Part shown: positions 53,864-62,444 of the stretch, piece after piece
How the letters are laid out: the number at the start of each line of letters is the position of its first letter
How positions within the stretch are numbered: the stretch's first letter is position 1
From: Lactobacillus sp. CBA3605
Lineage (GTDB): Bacteria > Bacillota > Bacilli > Lactobacillales > Lactobacillaceae
Assembly (NCBI RefSeq): GCF_002970915.1
Contig: NZ_CP027190.1
Coordinates: 1,984,001-2,048,000, forward strand
DNA length: 64,000 nt
Reading direction: 5' to 3'
Notes under the pieces: generated by a model
Database searches by the model: none
The model's input: the letters and a program-made list of their open reading frames with translations, nothing else
Told to the model about the DNA's origin: nothing
Position numbers and translations under genes: made by a program

Positions 53864-55264
53864 TTAAGCATCCAGCTTCTGATTCATTTTACTATGGTGG
53901 ACCCCATAGCTGAAGTAAATAATGAGACCAAAGACAAACCATACTAATGAAGCAACCCAAGTTTCCAAGGATAATTGGGTCATCATGAAGAGACACAAAC
54001 ATCCGGAAACAATTGGTAAGACGGGATAAAAAGGTACCCGGAAACCTTTGATTTGATTAAGCTTTGGATTACGTCGTAGTAACAAAATACCAAAGGAGAC
54101 AAAGGTAAAGGCGATCAAAGTCCCAATATTAACCAAGTTCGCTAATTGACCAAGCGGAATGAACCCCGCAAGAATTGAAATGACGACGGTGACCGTAATC
54201 ATCGCATGTTTGGGCGCATGATGCTTGTCGATTTTGCCCAAAAAGCTTGGTAAGAGCCCGTCACGACCAATGGAGTAAAGCAATCGCGAACTACTATAAA
54301 TCATCGTGACCATCATGGTAAACATGCCCGCTAATGCCCCAATCGAGACAATCCCGGCGACAAAGTTTTGATGGACAAGTTGTAGGGCGAAAGTGACCGC
54401 ATCATCCACGTTGAGTAATTTATACGAAACCATCCCGGTTAATACGGCTGAAACCATAATATAGAAGGCGGTACAAATTACAAGCGTCCCGATAATCCCG
54501 ATTGGCATGTTGCGCTTGGCATTTTTTACTTCGGCTGCGGATGACGAAACGGCATCAAAACCTAAGTAAGCGAAGAAGACCACCGCTGCCCCATGGAAAA
54601 TCCCTTGCGTCCCAAATGGCGCAAATGGCGTCCAATTACTGGGCTTCACATAGAAGGAACCAACCAGTAAAAAGATGATAATAATTGCTAATTTAACGGC
54701 GACAATAATATTATTCAAACGCACCGAAGTCTTGAGCCCGGCATCAATAATCCAAGCAATCACACAGACGATGATAATCGCAACCAAGTTCACATAAGTG
54801 CCATGGGCCGGATCGAAGGACCCGGTGATGGCTTTGGGCAATTTGAGGCCAAAGCCGGCAATGAATGAATTAAAGTAAGCCGCCCAGCCAACGGCCACCG
54901 CCGCAACCGCTAAGACATACTCTAAGACAAGCGCCCAACCGATAATCCAACCAATCATTTCGCCGTAAACGATGTTACCATATGAATAAGCTGAACCCGC
55001 AATGGGTAGGACTGATGCAAATTCGGCGTAACACATTGCGGCGACTGCACAGACGATTGCCGCAATCACAAATGATAAAATGATACCTGGGCCAGCTTTA
55101 GTTGCGGCCACGGTACCTGGTAAAATGAAAATACCAGTCCCAATAACGGCCCCAATGCCTAAAGCAATGAGATCAATTGCGGATAAGGTCCGCTCGAATT
55201 GACTGTCTTTTTGTAGATAGCGCTCCAAAGCTTCTTTTTGGAACAAGCGCTGACGAATCCCCAT
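53864..55264 (-). CDS. APC-superfamily amino-acid permease (CAT/YfnA-like)
   Basis: A 466-residue transporter with 12 or more helices. The N-terminal ALGIGAVIGTGIFILPGTVAA is the unwound TM1 of the fold, and YAEFASVLPIAGSAYSYG and FFAYLGFDAVSSSAAEVKN are typical of cationic/branched amino-acid transporters. I chose ATG 55264, which has AAAGGTGG upstream; the frame to 55324 runs through the probable promoter. Substrate unknown. Confidence 0.87.
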   Translation of the reverse strand: MGIRQRLFQKEALERYLQKDSQFERTLSAIDLIALGIGAVIGTGIFILPGTVAATKAGPGIILSFVIAAIVCAVAAMCYAEFASVLPIAGSAYSYGNIVYGEMIGWIIGWALVLEYVLAVAAVAVGWAAYFNSFIAGFGLKLPKAITGSFDPAHGTYVNLVAIIIVCVIAWIIDAGLKTSVRLNNIIVAVKLAIIIIFLLVGSFYVKPSNWTPFAPFGTQGIFHGAAVVFFAYLGFDAVSSSAAEVKNAKRNMPIGIIGTLVICTAFYIMVSAVLTGMVSYKLLNVDDAVTFALQLVHQNFVAGIVSIGALAGMFTMMVTMIYSSSRLLYSIGRDGLLPSFLGKIDKHHAPKHAMITVTVVISILAGFIPLGQLANLVNIGTLIAFTFVSFGILLLRRNPKLNQIKGFRVPFYPVLPIVSGCLCLFMMTQLSLETWVASLVWFVFGLIIYFSYGVHHSKMNQKLDA

Positions 55265-55477
55265 AGATTTTGCCACCTTTTTCAGTAGATTTAATTGACT
55301 ATGTTCACATGATACCGTGAACAATTATTAAAAGTCAATTAGAATCAAGTGATGGACATTAAAATCAGTGAGTTAACTTAGTTTGACGGGTCGCTTTACT
55401 AAACTTTAGCGGGTTACAGGTGGGGTGAATTCTGATAAGATGAAGCATAACGAATCGGAGTGAAGGAGGCGACGACC

Positions 55478-56293
55478 GTGTCGTCAATATTAGTGGCAGA
55501 AGATTTATCCGCAGTTGGTGGGATTTCACTAAGTGCGGCGCTTCCAGTTTTGACCGCAATGGACTACCAAGTTGCGGCGTTGCCCACCAGTTTACTATCG
55601 ACCCATACAAGTGGTTATGGTCGGCCAGCCGTAGCTGATTTAAGTCAGTGGCTGCCCCAGACTTTTGCCCATTGGACGCAAGCCCAGCTTGAATTTAAAC
55701 AAGCGTTAATTGGTTACGTTGGTTCGGTTGAATTATGCTACCAGTTAGTGGGTTATTTGCAGCAACAACCCTTAGCCTTACTAGTCGTGGACCCGGTCTT
55801 AGGCGATTTGGGAGAGTTGTATTCGGGTTTTGACCAAGCTTATGTGCAGGCGATGCGTGACTTAGTTAAGTCAGCGGATGTGATCTTGCCGAATGTTACT
55901 GAGGCTAGCTTGTTGACAGGCCAGACCTATCAAGCCCAACCGGCATTATTGCCGATGTTGACTGCGTTGCAGGCCTTGCTAAAGCCTGGTGCTACTGCGG
56001 TGATTACTGATGTGATTCAGGATCAACAGATTGGTTGTGCCTGGTTAGTAGCCGGAAAGGTTCAATTTGTTGGGCAACCGCGCTTGCCAGGGCATTACAA
56101 TGGGACCGGTGATACGTTGGCGGCGGTGATTACTGGCTTGTTAGGGCGTGGTTGGTCGTTGACGCGTAGCTTGACGTTAGCGATGCAATGGTTACATTTG
56201 GCGGTTACTGAGACATTATCGGCTCAGCGAACAGATGAACGGCAAGGTGTGGCCTTGGGTGCATTGATCCGTGCGATTGGATCACTAGCTTAA
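55478..56293 (+). CDS. Pyridoxal/hydroxymethylpyrimidine kinase-like protein
   Basis: A ribokinase-fold kinase of the PdxY/PdxK/ThiD group, probably phosphorylating pyridoxal for PLP salvage. The anion-hole motif NGTGDTLAAVITG lies near residue 210, with GYVGSVELC and LVVDPVLGDLGELY as family landmarks. The product is 271 residues from GTG 55478, with GGAGG 9 bases upstream. The GTG at 55460 precedes that ribosome site. Substrate choice between pyridoxal and HMP is inferred. Confidence 0.82.
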   Translation: MSSILVAEDLSAVGGISLSAALPVLTAMDYQVAALPTSLLSTHTSGYGRPAVADLSQWLPQTFAHWTQAQLEFKQALIGYVGSVELCYQLVGYLQQQPLALLVVDPVLGDLGELYSGFDQAYVQAMRDLVKSADVILPNVTEASLLTGQTYQAQPALLPMLTALQALLKPGATAVITDVIQDQQIGCAWLVAGKVQFVGQPRLPGHYNGTGDTLAAVITGLLGRGWSLTRSLTLAMQWLHLAVTETLSAQRTDERQGVALGALIRAIGSLA

Positions 56294-56346
56294 GCGAACT
56301 GCATGGTATAATTAAATGAAGCATTTGAATGAGGAGGACGAGCGAT

Positions 56347-56769
56347 ATGACGACTGAAGTTGCTAGTGGCGCCGTGGTGTATCAACTCAAAGCCGGCCAA
56401 CCAGTTTATTTATTATTACAAAGTGCAACCAGTGATTTTTGGGGATTTCCCAAGGGTCATGTGGAAGCTGATGAAACTTTAGCAGCAACTGCGGTACGTG
56501 AGATTCATGAAGAAACTCGGCTAACTGTAGCAGTGGATACCGACTTTAAAGCGTTCACCGAGTATCAATTACCGAATGGCAACTTAAAACAAATGACTTT
56601 ATTTGTGAGTGAAGTGCCGGCAGGGGTAAACGTTACCCGACAAAAAATTGAGATTAAGGCTTTCGGTTGGTTTGACTATGCAACCGCCCGTGAACGCTTG
56701 ACGTATCCTAATCTAAAGGAACTTTTGGATCAGGCTAATACGTATCTCACCAAAAAATTGCAGGCATAA
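56347..56769 (+). CDS. Nudix hydrolase (Ap4A-type)
   Basis: A 140-residue Nudix enzyme. The Nudix box is complete: G of GHVEADETL through AVREIHEET (G-x5-E-x7-REVxEE pattern). The N-terminal ASGAVVYQL is typical of bis(5'-nucleosyl)-tetraphosphatases, which clear Ap4A. AGGAGG precedes ATG 56347. It lies 53 bases after the kinase, probably the same transcript. Confidence 0.85.
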   Translation: MTTEVASGAVVYQLKAGQPVYLLLQSATSDFWGFPKGHVEADETLAATAVREIHEETRLTVAVDTDFKAFTEYQLPNGNLKQMTLFVSEVPAGVNVTRQKIEIKAFGWFDYATARERLTYPNLKELLDQANTYLTKKLQA

Positions 56770-56783
56770 TATCTTTGGAACAA

Positions 56784-56827
56784 AAAAATTACTGATGCCG
56801 TCGCATAAACGGTTATCAGTAATTTTT
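56784..56827. terminator. Bidirectional terminator after the Nudix gene
   Basis: AAAAATTACTGAT pairs with ATCAGTAATTTTT between convergent genes. Confidence 0.82.
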
Positions 56828-56868
56828 AAACTGTACAGCTAAGATCTATTAGGTTTAATTAATAATTT

Positions 56869-57018
56869 TTAGGCTTGAGTTTTTAAGTTTGCAACTGCAT
56901 CTTCGATTGTAACGCCTTCAGCGCGCAATTCTGGATGAAGTTTGTCAGTTGCAACGAATAATTGACGCTGAGTATCCAACACAATGTTGAACCAGCTATT
57001 AGTTGTTTGAAATTTCAT
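56869..57018 (-). CDS. Small protein, 49 aa
   Basis: A short minus-strand gene: GGGAG stands 9 bases before ATG 57018 and the frame ends at TAA 56869-56871. The product starts MKFQTTNSWFNIVLD and continues through TQRQLFVATDKLHPEL to an acidic C-terminus. It is soluble, with no recognised family. It shares the hairpin at 56784-56827 as its terminator. The good ribosome site and balanced composition make it a real gene in my judgement. Confidence 0.65.
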   Translation of the reverse strand: MKFQTTNSWFNIVLDTQRQLFVATDKLHPELRAEGVTIEDAVANLKTQA

Positions 57019-57169
57019 ATGACAAAACTCCCTTCTGAAAATTGTTTGGTTATGCTACGAGATGCTTTCATCATCTGTGAACCTTACAAGTTTATTACTA
57101 TACGCTGTTCGTTGATGTAATGCAAATGAAAAGCCTTACAGCGATAAAAAATTAGGAGCGGTTTAAACC

Positions 57170-57748
57170 ATGACGAGGAAACGAATTTTTGTAATTACCG
57201 GACCAACTGGCAGTGGTAAAACGACCGTTAGTCGGTATTTAAAAGACCATTATAATATGCCACAAGTGATTACGCATACGACGCGAGTCCCCCGGCAAGG
57301 CGAGGTCGATGCCGTGGATTATTATTTCGAAACGGCCGCAAGTTTTGCGACTAAGCACTACTTGGAACATGTGACTTATAGTGGGCAACAATATGGGTCA
57401 TCACGTGAGGGGTTAGCAGCGGCATGGGAAAAAGCGCCTAATATCAGTATTGTGTTAGATACTGCGGGTGCAGTGACTTATGCGCGCGAGTTAGGTGAAC
57501 AAGCAGTTATCATTTATCTTAAAGTCAGTCAACAAGAAGCCTTAGTGGACCGGTTAACGCGACGTGGCGATCCGCAATTACGAATTGAACGGCGCGTTGC
57601 AAGTAAAGAATATCTACGTGACCAACAGTTGCCAGCTGGTTTAGTGGGGGTAGCGCAAGTCATTGTAAATGATGATTGGGCCACAACGACTGCGGCACTA
57701 GATGCACTCATGGCATCGTATCAAAGTGCAGCCGAATCGGCCAATTAA
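57170..57748 (+). CDS. Guanylate-kinase-like P-loop protein
   Basis: A 192-residue P-loop kinase related to guanylate kinase. Walker A GPTGSGKTT is at residues 10-18, and THTTRVPRQGEVDAVDYYF matches the GMP-binding region (TTRxPRxGExxGxDYxF) with small changes. The later lid region (RLTRRGD) is present. Likely a second Gmk-like paralogue; nucleoside monophosphate specificity is not certain. AGGAGCGG precedes ATG 57170. Confidence 0.8.
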   Translation: MTRKRIFVITGPTGSGKTTVSRYLKDHYNMPQVITHTTRVPRQGEVDAVDYYFETAASFATKHYLEHVTYSGQQYGSSREGLAAAWEKAPNISIVLDTAGAVTYARELGEQAVIIYLKVSQQEALVDRLTRRGDPQLRIERRVASKEYLRDQQLPAGLVGVAQVIVNDDWATTTAALDALMASYQSAAESAN

Positions 57749-57839
57749 TTCACTTTTGGGTGGACTTATGCTAAACTAAATAGTAATGATTATTATTTAG
57801 CTTTAAGCATCACTGACCAGAATGGAGGCCACGAACGAC

Positions 57840-58283
57840 ATGGAAGCAACTCTTGAACAAGCAGTGTCGATTCTCCGGCGTAATCAATTAAAAATTACCA
57901 AGCAGCGACAAGCTTTGTTAGATTATTTAGTGACTTATCAAGAGCATTATGTGGCAATTTCAGCGGTTGATGAGCATATGCGAACCCTATTTACGGGCAT
58001 GAGTCATAATACAATCTATCGCAATATTAAAGAATTCGAAACTTTAGGGTTATTAGAATTGAAAGCCCAAGCTAATCAGACACTGGTGAAGTATCAATGT
58101 GATTTTGACCACCAGCATCACCATCACTTTGTTTGTTCAAATTGCGGACGAGTGATGGAGTTGGCAGCTTGTCCACTTGACGCCTATGAGGCTCAGTTGC
58201 CCGGCTGTACGATTACAGGTCATCGGATTGAAATTTACGGATTATGTGCCGCTTGTACTGTAAAACAAGCGACAGTGAAATAG
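57840..58283 (+). CDS. Fur-family metalloregulator (Fur/Zur/PerR)
   Basis: A 147-residue winged-helix repressor. The DNA-binding domain covers about 1-80 (ITKQRQALLDYL, GMSHNTIYRNIKEF). The dimerisation domain starts FDHQHHHHFVCSNCG, carrying the regulatory metal His cluster and the first CxxC, and ends with the second in GLCAACTVK, so the structural zinc site is complete. Which metal it senses is not decided by sequence alone; the His-rich stretch would fit Zur or Fur. ATG 57840 follows TGGAGG. Confidence 0.87.
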   Translation: MEATLEQAVSILRRNQLKITKQRQALLDYLVTYQEHYVAISAVDEHMRTLFTGMSHNTIYRNIKEFETLGLLELKAQANQTLVKYQCDFDHQHHHHFVCSNCGRVMELAACPLDAYEAQLPGCTITGHRIEIYGLCAACTVKQATVK

Positions 58284-58311
58284 CTGACCATTTAAGTCAG
58301 CCTTTTTTTTG
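58283..58311 (+). terminator. Terminator after the Fur-family gene
   Basis: GCTGAC-N7-GTCAGC followed by a long T-run. Confidence 0.75.
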
Positions 58312-58430
58312 AAATTAGACGAGGAAACACGTTCTTTTAAGGACGTGATGAATCGTTTTTTGTTTTGTATGTGGTGCATAGGGTTAAACTACAATAATTA
58401 TATCTATAAAAGATACTAGCAGGTTTACGT

Positions 58431-58640
58431 ATGGTCAAACATCTTAATTACCCTATTATTGGAGGTACTAAATACTGCAATTGCGTGCTAAGTGAAAACG
58501 TCGTGGTTGTCTTGAAAAGAATATTAGCAGAAATTGTTTCAAAATACGGATTTAGTATTGAACACATGGAAATTTGGCAGGACAATCATAGCCACTTATT
58601 AGTTAGTGCACCGCCAAAGTTATCGGTGATCAACGAATAA
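58431..58640 (+). pseudogene. tnpA: Truncated TnpA (Y1 HUH transposase)
   Basis: Sixty-nine residues align by eye with the N-terminal half of IS200/IS605 TnpA: KYCNCVLSENVV stands where the family has KYRxxVL, and IEHMEIWQDNHSHLLVSAPPK covers the HUH metal site, here H-S-H. The frame stops at once after SVINE, so the catalytic Tyr helix is missing. No ribosome site is clear. The element is therefore not self-mobile unless TnpA is supplied by another copy. Confidence 0.78.
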
Positions 58641-58655
58641 AAGAGGTGTCTTTAG

Positions 58656-59795
58656 ATGACGCTACGGGCGATTAAAACAAGAATTTATCCCCAAATTGAC
58701 CAACAAGAAAAAATTATTAACAACTTTGGTTGCTGTCGTTTCGTTTGGAATCAGTTATTAAGCATGCAGATTGAGCGTCATAATAACGGTGGAGATTACG
58801 TCAATGAATTTGGTATGAATTATCTGATTAAGTGTCTTAAACAAGAATATCCGTTCCTCAAGCAAGCGGAATCAACCAGTCTTTTACACGTTAGCCGTGA
58901 TTTGCATCATGCTTTTCAGAAGTTATTTAAGGAACACAGTGGTTTTCCGAAGTTCAAATCACGAAAATTCCCAAAACAGAGCTATCAGTCTAATTCAGTC
59001 AATCATAATATTAGTCAAATCAACCAACATCAGCTTAAAATTCCAAAATTAGGCTGTATTGAATTTAAATCTGGCCGACAACTCACCGGTAAGATTAAAA
59101 ATGTCACAATCCGGCTATCCGCTACCGGCAAATATTACGCCATTGTGTTAGTCGATAATAACGTGCAAAAACTGCCTAAAACTAAGCAATCGGTGGGAAT
59201 CGATCTGGGTGTAGCGGATTTAATGATTACCAGTGATGGTGTTAAATATCCTACTATTCGTTTTGATAAGGCCTTATCGCAAAAGAAACACTATTGGGAA
59301 AAACGGTTAGCCCGCCGAAGATTACAAGCCTTGAAAGAAATTGCGTGGGACAAACACAATCACGTCTTAGAACCCCGTGAATTAACTGATTTCAGTAATT
59401 ATCGCAAGGCACGTCTCATGGTTGCCAAATATAACGAAAAAATCGCCAATCAACGTAGTAACTATTTGCATCAACTCACCAAGAAACTAATAACACTGTA
59501 CGATGTGATTAAAATCGAAGATTTGAAAACCAAAAATCTTCTTAGCAATCATCAGCTCGCTCGCGCAATTGCCAATCAAGCTTGGCGTGAACTACGCACC
59601 CAGCTTGAATATAAATGTGCTTGGTATGGTAAACAGCTGGTCACTGTGAACCCTCGAAAAACTAGCCAAATCTGTGCTAATTGTGGTTACGATGACGGTA
59701 AGCATGGGCTAGCTATCCGGCAATGGACATGTCCTAGTTGTGGTGTTAACCATGATCGGGATATTAACGCTGCCAAGAATATATTGAATGTTTAA
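58656..59795 (+). CDS. tnpB: TnpB RNA-guided endonuclease of IS605 type
   Basis: A 379-residue TnpB, the ancestor-like relative of Cas12. The RuvC residues are intact: D in VGIDLGVADL, E in IKIEDLKT, and D in NHDRDINAAKN. The zinc finger CANC...CPSC is complete. The N-terminal wedge domain begins LRAIKTRIYP. TnpB proteins cut DNA next to a short motif guided by an RNA from the element's right end, favouring retention of the element. AGAGGTG precedes ATG 58656. Confidence 0.92.
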   Translation: MTLRAIKTRIYPQIDQQEKIINNFGCCRFVWNQLLSMQIERHNNGGDYVNEFGMNYLIKCLKQEYPFLKQAESTSLLHVSRDLHHAFQKLFKEHSGFPKFKSRKFPKQSYQSNSVNHNISQINQHQLKIPKLGCIEFKSGRQLTGKIKNVTIRLSATGKYYAIVLVDNNVQKLPKTKQSVGIDLGVADLMITSDGVKYPTIRFDKALSQKKHYWEKRLARRRLQALKEIAWDKHNHVLEPRELTDFSNYRKARLMVAKYNEKIANQRSNYLHQLTKKLITLYDVIKIEDLKTKNLLSNHQLARAIANQAWRELRTQLEYKCAWYGKQLVTVNPRKTSQICANCGYDDGKHGLAIRQWTCPSCGVNHDRDINAAKNILNV

Positions 59796-59940
59796 AGAAA
59801 AGACTAGCTAGGCTCGGAACGAGCCGTGATAAAAAGCTGTAACCGCTGGGCATAGTGCTAGTCGCTATTGTGTAAGTTAGCAGTGTTCTCAGAAGCTCGG
59901 TTATTTATGGTCGAGTAGTTCACACTGCTGATTTTGTGGT
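59700..59940 (+). ncRNA. Predicted omega RNA with guide outside the element
   Basis: By analogy with IS605 elements, the guide RNA overlaps the tnpB 3' end and runs to the right end. Here GGCTCGGAACGAGCC (59813-59827), the hairpin at 59896-59915 and the segment ending TTCAC at 59923 form the scaffold. The guide would begin at 59924 (ACTGCTGATTTTGTGG). Extent is inferred, not measured. Confidence 0.45.
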
Positions 59941-60066
59941 TGTCGGTGTTAAACTGTTACTAAAGACTTTATTAATTTCAATTAGAACTAATGCATTCTT
60001 AAGCTCAACATGGTTTAATTATTGATTGAGATTAGAGAATGATAGGCATAGAAGGGACTGACATTG

Positions 60067-60585
60067 ATGGCTTATCGAACACCACCATTTATTACACCAT
60101 TTGCGATTGTTTCAATCGTGTTAGCGCTTGGCGCAACGAACGTTGTGGTCAACAAGACCACCCATACTGTCAATGGTGCCAAGGCCAGTAGCAGTGCGGT
60201 CGTAAAATCAGCCAGCAGTAGTACCACGGATAAAAATAAGACTGATAAGGCATCTAGCGATAAAAACAAAGATAAAAATAAAGATAGTAGTTCGGCTGAT
60301 AGTAGCTCGGACGATAATAGTGATGATCAAACTAGTAGCAGCACTAGCAGTAGTGACAACAGTAGTAGTAGCAGTACCACGGATGAGAGCAGTTCAAGTA
60401 GTAGTACGACCGCTAACAGTAGTTCAGCTTCAACTAGTAGCAGTGATACGAGTTCTAGTTCAACGACCAGTTCATCGACGGACGACACGACCGATGATGC
60501 GTCAAGTTCAACCACGCAATCTAGTGCGGCAACGACAACGAGTGAATCCGCAACAACGACTAGTTCTGACGATGGGGGCGAATAG
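60067..60585 (+). CDS. Ser/Asp/Thr-rich membrane-anchored surface protein
   Basis: A 172-residue protein with one hydrophobic N-terminal segment (about residues 7-28), then a tail of almost only Ser, Thr, Asp, Lys and Asn with no fold, low complexity from residue 40 to the end. Such tails usually sit outside the cell and may be glycosylated on Ser/Thr. No LPXTG motif is seen, so the helix is the anchor. ATG 60067 has AAGGGA about 9 bases upstream. It ends 3 bases before the next membrane-protein gene. Confidence 0.75.
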   Translation: MAYRTPPFITPFAIVSIVLALGATNVVVNKTTHTVNGAKASSSAVVKSASSSTTDKNKTDKASSDKNKDKNKDSSSADSSSDDNSDDQTSSSTSSSDNSSSSSTTDESSSSSSTTANSSSASTSSSDTSSSSTTSSSTDDTTDDASSSTTQSSAATTTSESATTTSSDDGGE

Positions 60586-60588
60586 TTA

Positions 60589-61407
60589 ATGTTTAGTATT
60601 TTAGATATGATTAACCACGCCTTAGGTTATGTGAATGTTAACCTTAAAATTAAAAATCAAATTTACATCGGGATTGGGATTGCTGGTAACATTTATCTGG
60701 GTTACGTGGCAATTCGCTTGATGCAAAATGGCGCTTGGTTACGAGGTGCCTTGTATCTATTGGTCTTTTTAGTGCTAATTTACTTTATCGTTTTGAACTT
60801 TATTTATTACTTTACTCAAAAACGAGCTAAGTATGACCTATCACCTAAGATCGAAAAATTATTGGGTGGTAAGCCTAAAGAAGTCCTAGCTGCTGAAAAG
60901 CAAGCCCAAAATGGGGCGCAACAACCTTATATTCCTGCTAATGGGATTTTTGATGGGCAGGAATTGTTGCCAGCTGCGGTTAAGACAACCAGCACGGAAC
61001 AACACAATGTTCACCAGATTGTTGATCAATTACAGGCAACTAATGTGGTCCGGTTAGATTATGCAGGGCTGAGCGACGCTGATATCATGCAACAAGTTAA
61101 GGCGACTGGTGAGCCAGTGTATGCCATTGGTCAAGGAATTCAGATTCCGTATTCAGAATTACGTTTGGAAGACCATAAGTTGGTCATCTATGCAGGGCTC
61201 AACCAAATTGACCAGTTGCCAGTCGGGCGTATTACTCGGGTTGGCTTGACGGATGTTCATGATGCGCATGAAGATTACAAGTTATACTTGGCTTCTACGG
61301 TGATTACAGGCGGTATGGAAAAAATCGCCGGGCGCCAAGCAACGATTGAACAACCTGGTGACTATCAGATTACAGCCCAAGTAGCGTTTGAAGATCGCCA
61401 GGCCTAA
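60589..61407 (+). CDS. Conserved lactobacillar membrane protein
   Basis: A 272-residue protein with an amphipathic N-terminus, two hydrophobic segments (about residues 25-45 and 52-76) and a cytoplasmic C-terminal domain from about 85 to 272. I recall similar proteins annotated only as a DUF in lactobacilli. No catalytic motif is visible. Directly after the Ser-rich surface protein, so the pair probably works together at the envelope. A terminator follows. Confidence 0.65.
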   Translation: MFSILDMINHALGYVNVNLKIKNQIYIGIGIAGNIYLGYVAIRLMQNGAWLRGALYLLVFLVLIYFIVLNFIYYFTQKRAKYDLSPKIEKLLGGKPKEVLAAEKQAQNGAQQPYIPANGIFDGQELLPAAVKTTSTEQHNVHQIVDQLQATNVVRLDYAGLSDADIMQQVKATGEPVYAIGQGIQIPYSELRLEDHKLVIYAGLNQIDQLPVGRITRVGLTDVHDAHEDYKLYLASTVITGGMEKIAGRQATIEQPGDYQITAQVAFEDRQA

Positions 61408-61453
61408 TTTTAAGTTGGTTAGTTTACCTAATATAATAATAATTAGGTTCTAA

Positions 61454-61499
61454 AAAAGCTGTATCTCAGCGGCAAGTCGTCGTGAGGTACAGCTTTTCT
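61454..61499 (+). terminator. Terminator after the membrane-protein pair
   Basis: AAAAGCTGTATCTCA pairs with TGAGGTACAGCTTTT (one wobble). Confidence 0.82.
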
Positions 61500-61504
61500 T
61501 GTGG

Positions 61505-62128
61505 TTAAAATAACTTTAAAAGATCAGTTGGTTGGTTAAAACGGTAAGTTGTTCGTTGATGGTTAGCATGAGGGTCCATCCCCCAAACAGCTAAGCCAAA
61601 ATCGACGTTAGCAGCGGCGGCGGTCTGTTCATCGCTTAAAGAATCGCCGATAAAGAGGGCATCATTTGGTTGCACATCAACTTTTTTTAGGGCCGTTAAT
61701 AATGGCAATGGGTCGGGCTTGCGTTTGGGGGTGTCGTCAGCGCTGATGGTGACTGCCATCCGTGACATGAAAGCATAGGACTGCATGCCAGCTTCGAGTT
61801 CTGTGCGGCGTTGCGATGTCACGATACCTAATTTTAGGTTAGCTGGCAATTGTGCCATGAGGGTGGTAATCCCAGAATAAAGGGTAATCTCATGGTAGTG
61901 TGCCGCCATCACTGCCTCGTAACGGGCTTGAAAATGGTCAAAATCCGTGGTGTCAATTCCGAGGTGTGCCATTGCTTGTTCGGCCGCCATCGGAAATGTG
62001 GCCTGAGCGTCGGTGTCGGAAAAAGGCTTTTGGTATTCTGTTAATACTTGGCGCATAACAGTCGCATAAACCGGTTGACTGTTAGTTAGGGTACCGTCAA
62101 TATCAAACATTAAAGCCTGATAAGTCAT
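61505..62128 (-). CDS. HAD-family phosphatase (PpaX/phosphoglycolate phosphatase-like)
   Basis: A 207-residue HAD hydrolase with an alpha-helical cap. Motif I MFDIDGTLTNS is at residues 8-18, motif II is in IVTSQRR, motif III Lys in KRKPDPLPLL, and motif IV IGDSLSDEQTAA. Resembles pyrophosphatase PpaX and phosphoglycolate phosphatases; substrate open. AAAGGACG precedes ATG 62128. Divergent from the aminotransferase operon. Confidence 0.85.
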   Translation of the reverse strand: MTYQALMFDIDGTLTNSQPVYATVMRQVLTEYQKPFSDTDAQATFPMAAEQAMAHLGIDTTDFDHFQARYEAVMAAHYHEITLYSGITTLMAQLPANLKLGIVTSQRRTELEAGMQSYAFMSRMAVTISADDTPKRKPDPLPLLTALKKVDVQPNDALFIGDSLSDEQTAAAANVDFGLAVWGMDPHANHQRTTYRFNQPTDLLKLF

Positions 62129-62179
62129 ATGGCATCGTCCTTTCAGTTCTAAATTAAGTTAAGTATACCAAATTTAGCG

Positions 62180-62208
62180 TTGACAGTGATTCTTTGGATT
62201 GTTATAGT
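62180..62208 (+). promoter_or_regulatory. Promoter of the aminotransferase operon
   Basis: TTGACA (62180-62185), 17 bases, TATAGT (62203-62208). It predicts a transcript start near 62215 and a leader of about 345 bases. Confidence 0.75.
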
Positions 62209-62238
62209 TGGATTAATAAATGATGAGGAGTTAATGAT

Positions 62239-62301
62239 ATGTCATTACTATTGAACCACTCAAAAACTCAAACTAGTTTTTACTTTTGGTATTTTCGCTA
62301 G
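62239..62301 (+). CDS. Aromatic leader peptide (20 aa)
   Basis: ATG 62239 has GAGGAG (62225-62230) exactly 8 bases upstream, and the frame ends at TAG 62299-62301. Residues 14-19 read Phe-Tyr-Phe-Trp-Tyr-Phe, directly before Arg and the stop, so all three aromatic amino acids are tested in a row. This mirrors the phe and trp leader peptides of enteric bacteria. The stop codon overlaps the first arm of the alternative hairpin, so a stalled ribosome would free or mask different arms. The gene downstream is a probable aromatic aminotransferase. The function is inferred; the sequence is clear. Confidence 0.78.
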   Translation: MSLLLNHSKTQTSFYFWYFR

Positions 62302-62444
62302 TGTTTGTGCCCGCAGCTTAGGTGCAAACACGAATCTGATGTTTGCATCGATGCGGCTTGCCAAGAGCTTTTTGAGGTTCAATGGCACCCATGGATGATT
62401 AAAATTCCAAGGGTGGCTAAATTAAAAAACGCTTTGATTGTTTG

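Larger units (their letters stand above)
58312..59923 (+). mobile_element. IS200/IS605-family insertion sequence (defective tnpA, intact tnpB)
   Basis: An element of about 1.6 kb. Left end: hairpin CACGTTC-TTTTAA-GGACGTG at 58328-58347, shortly after the upstream terminator. Right end: hairpin CTCGG...CGAG at 59896-59915, followed by GTAGTTCAC (59915-59923), typical of this group in lactobacilli. It has no terminal inverted repeats and no target duplication, as expected for single-strand HUH transposition. Exact left boundary is uncertain by several bases. Confidence 0.75.

Noticed and set aside
60361..60480. Repetitive AGTAGT/AGTAGC tracts as a possible CRISPR array or satellite
   Set aside because: They are codon repeats for Ser within a coding frame, with no regular spacer structure. 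No CRISPR array was seen anywhere in the window.
60320..60589. Alternative Val/Arg-rich frames inside the Ser-rich gene
   Set aside because: They are frame shadows of the AGT/AGC repeat. The Ser/Asp frame has the start, ribosome site and signal-anchor helix.
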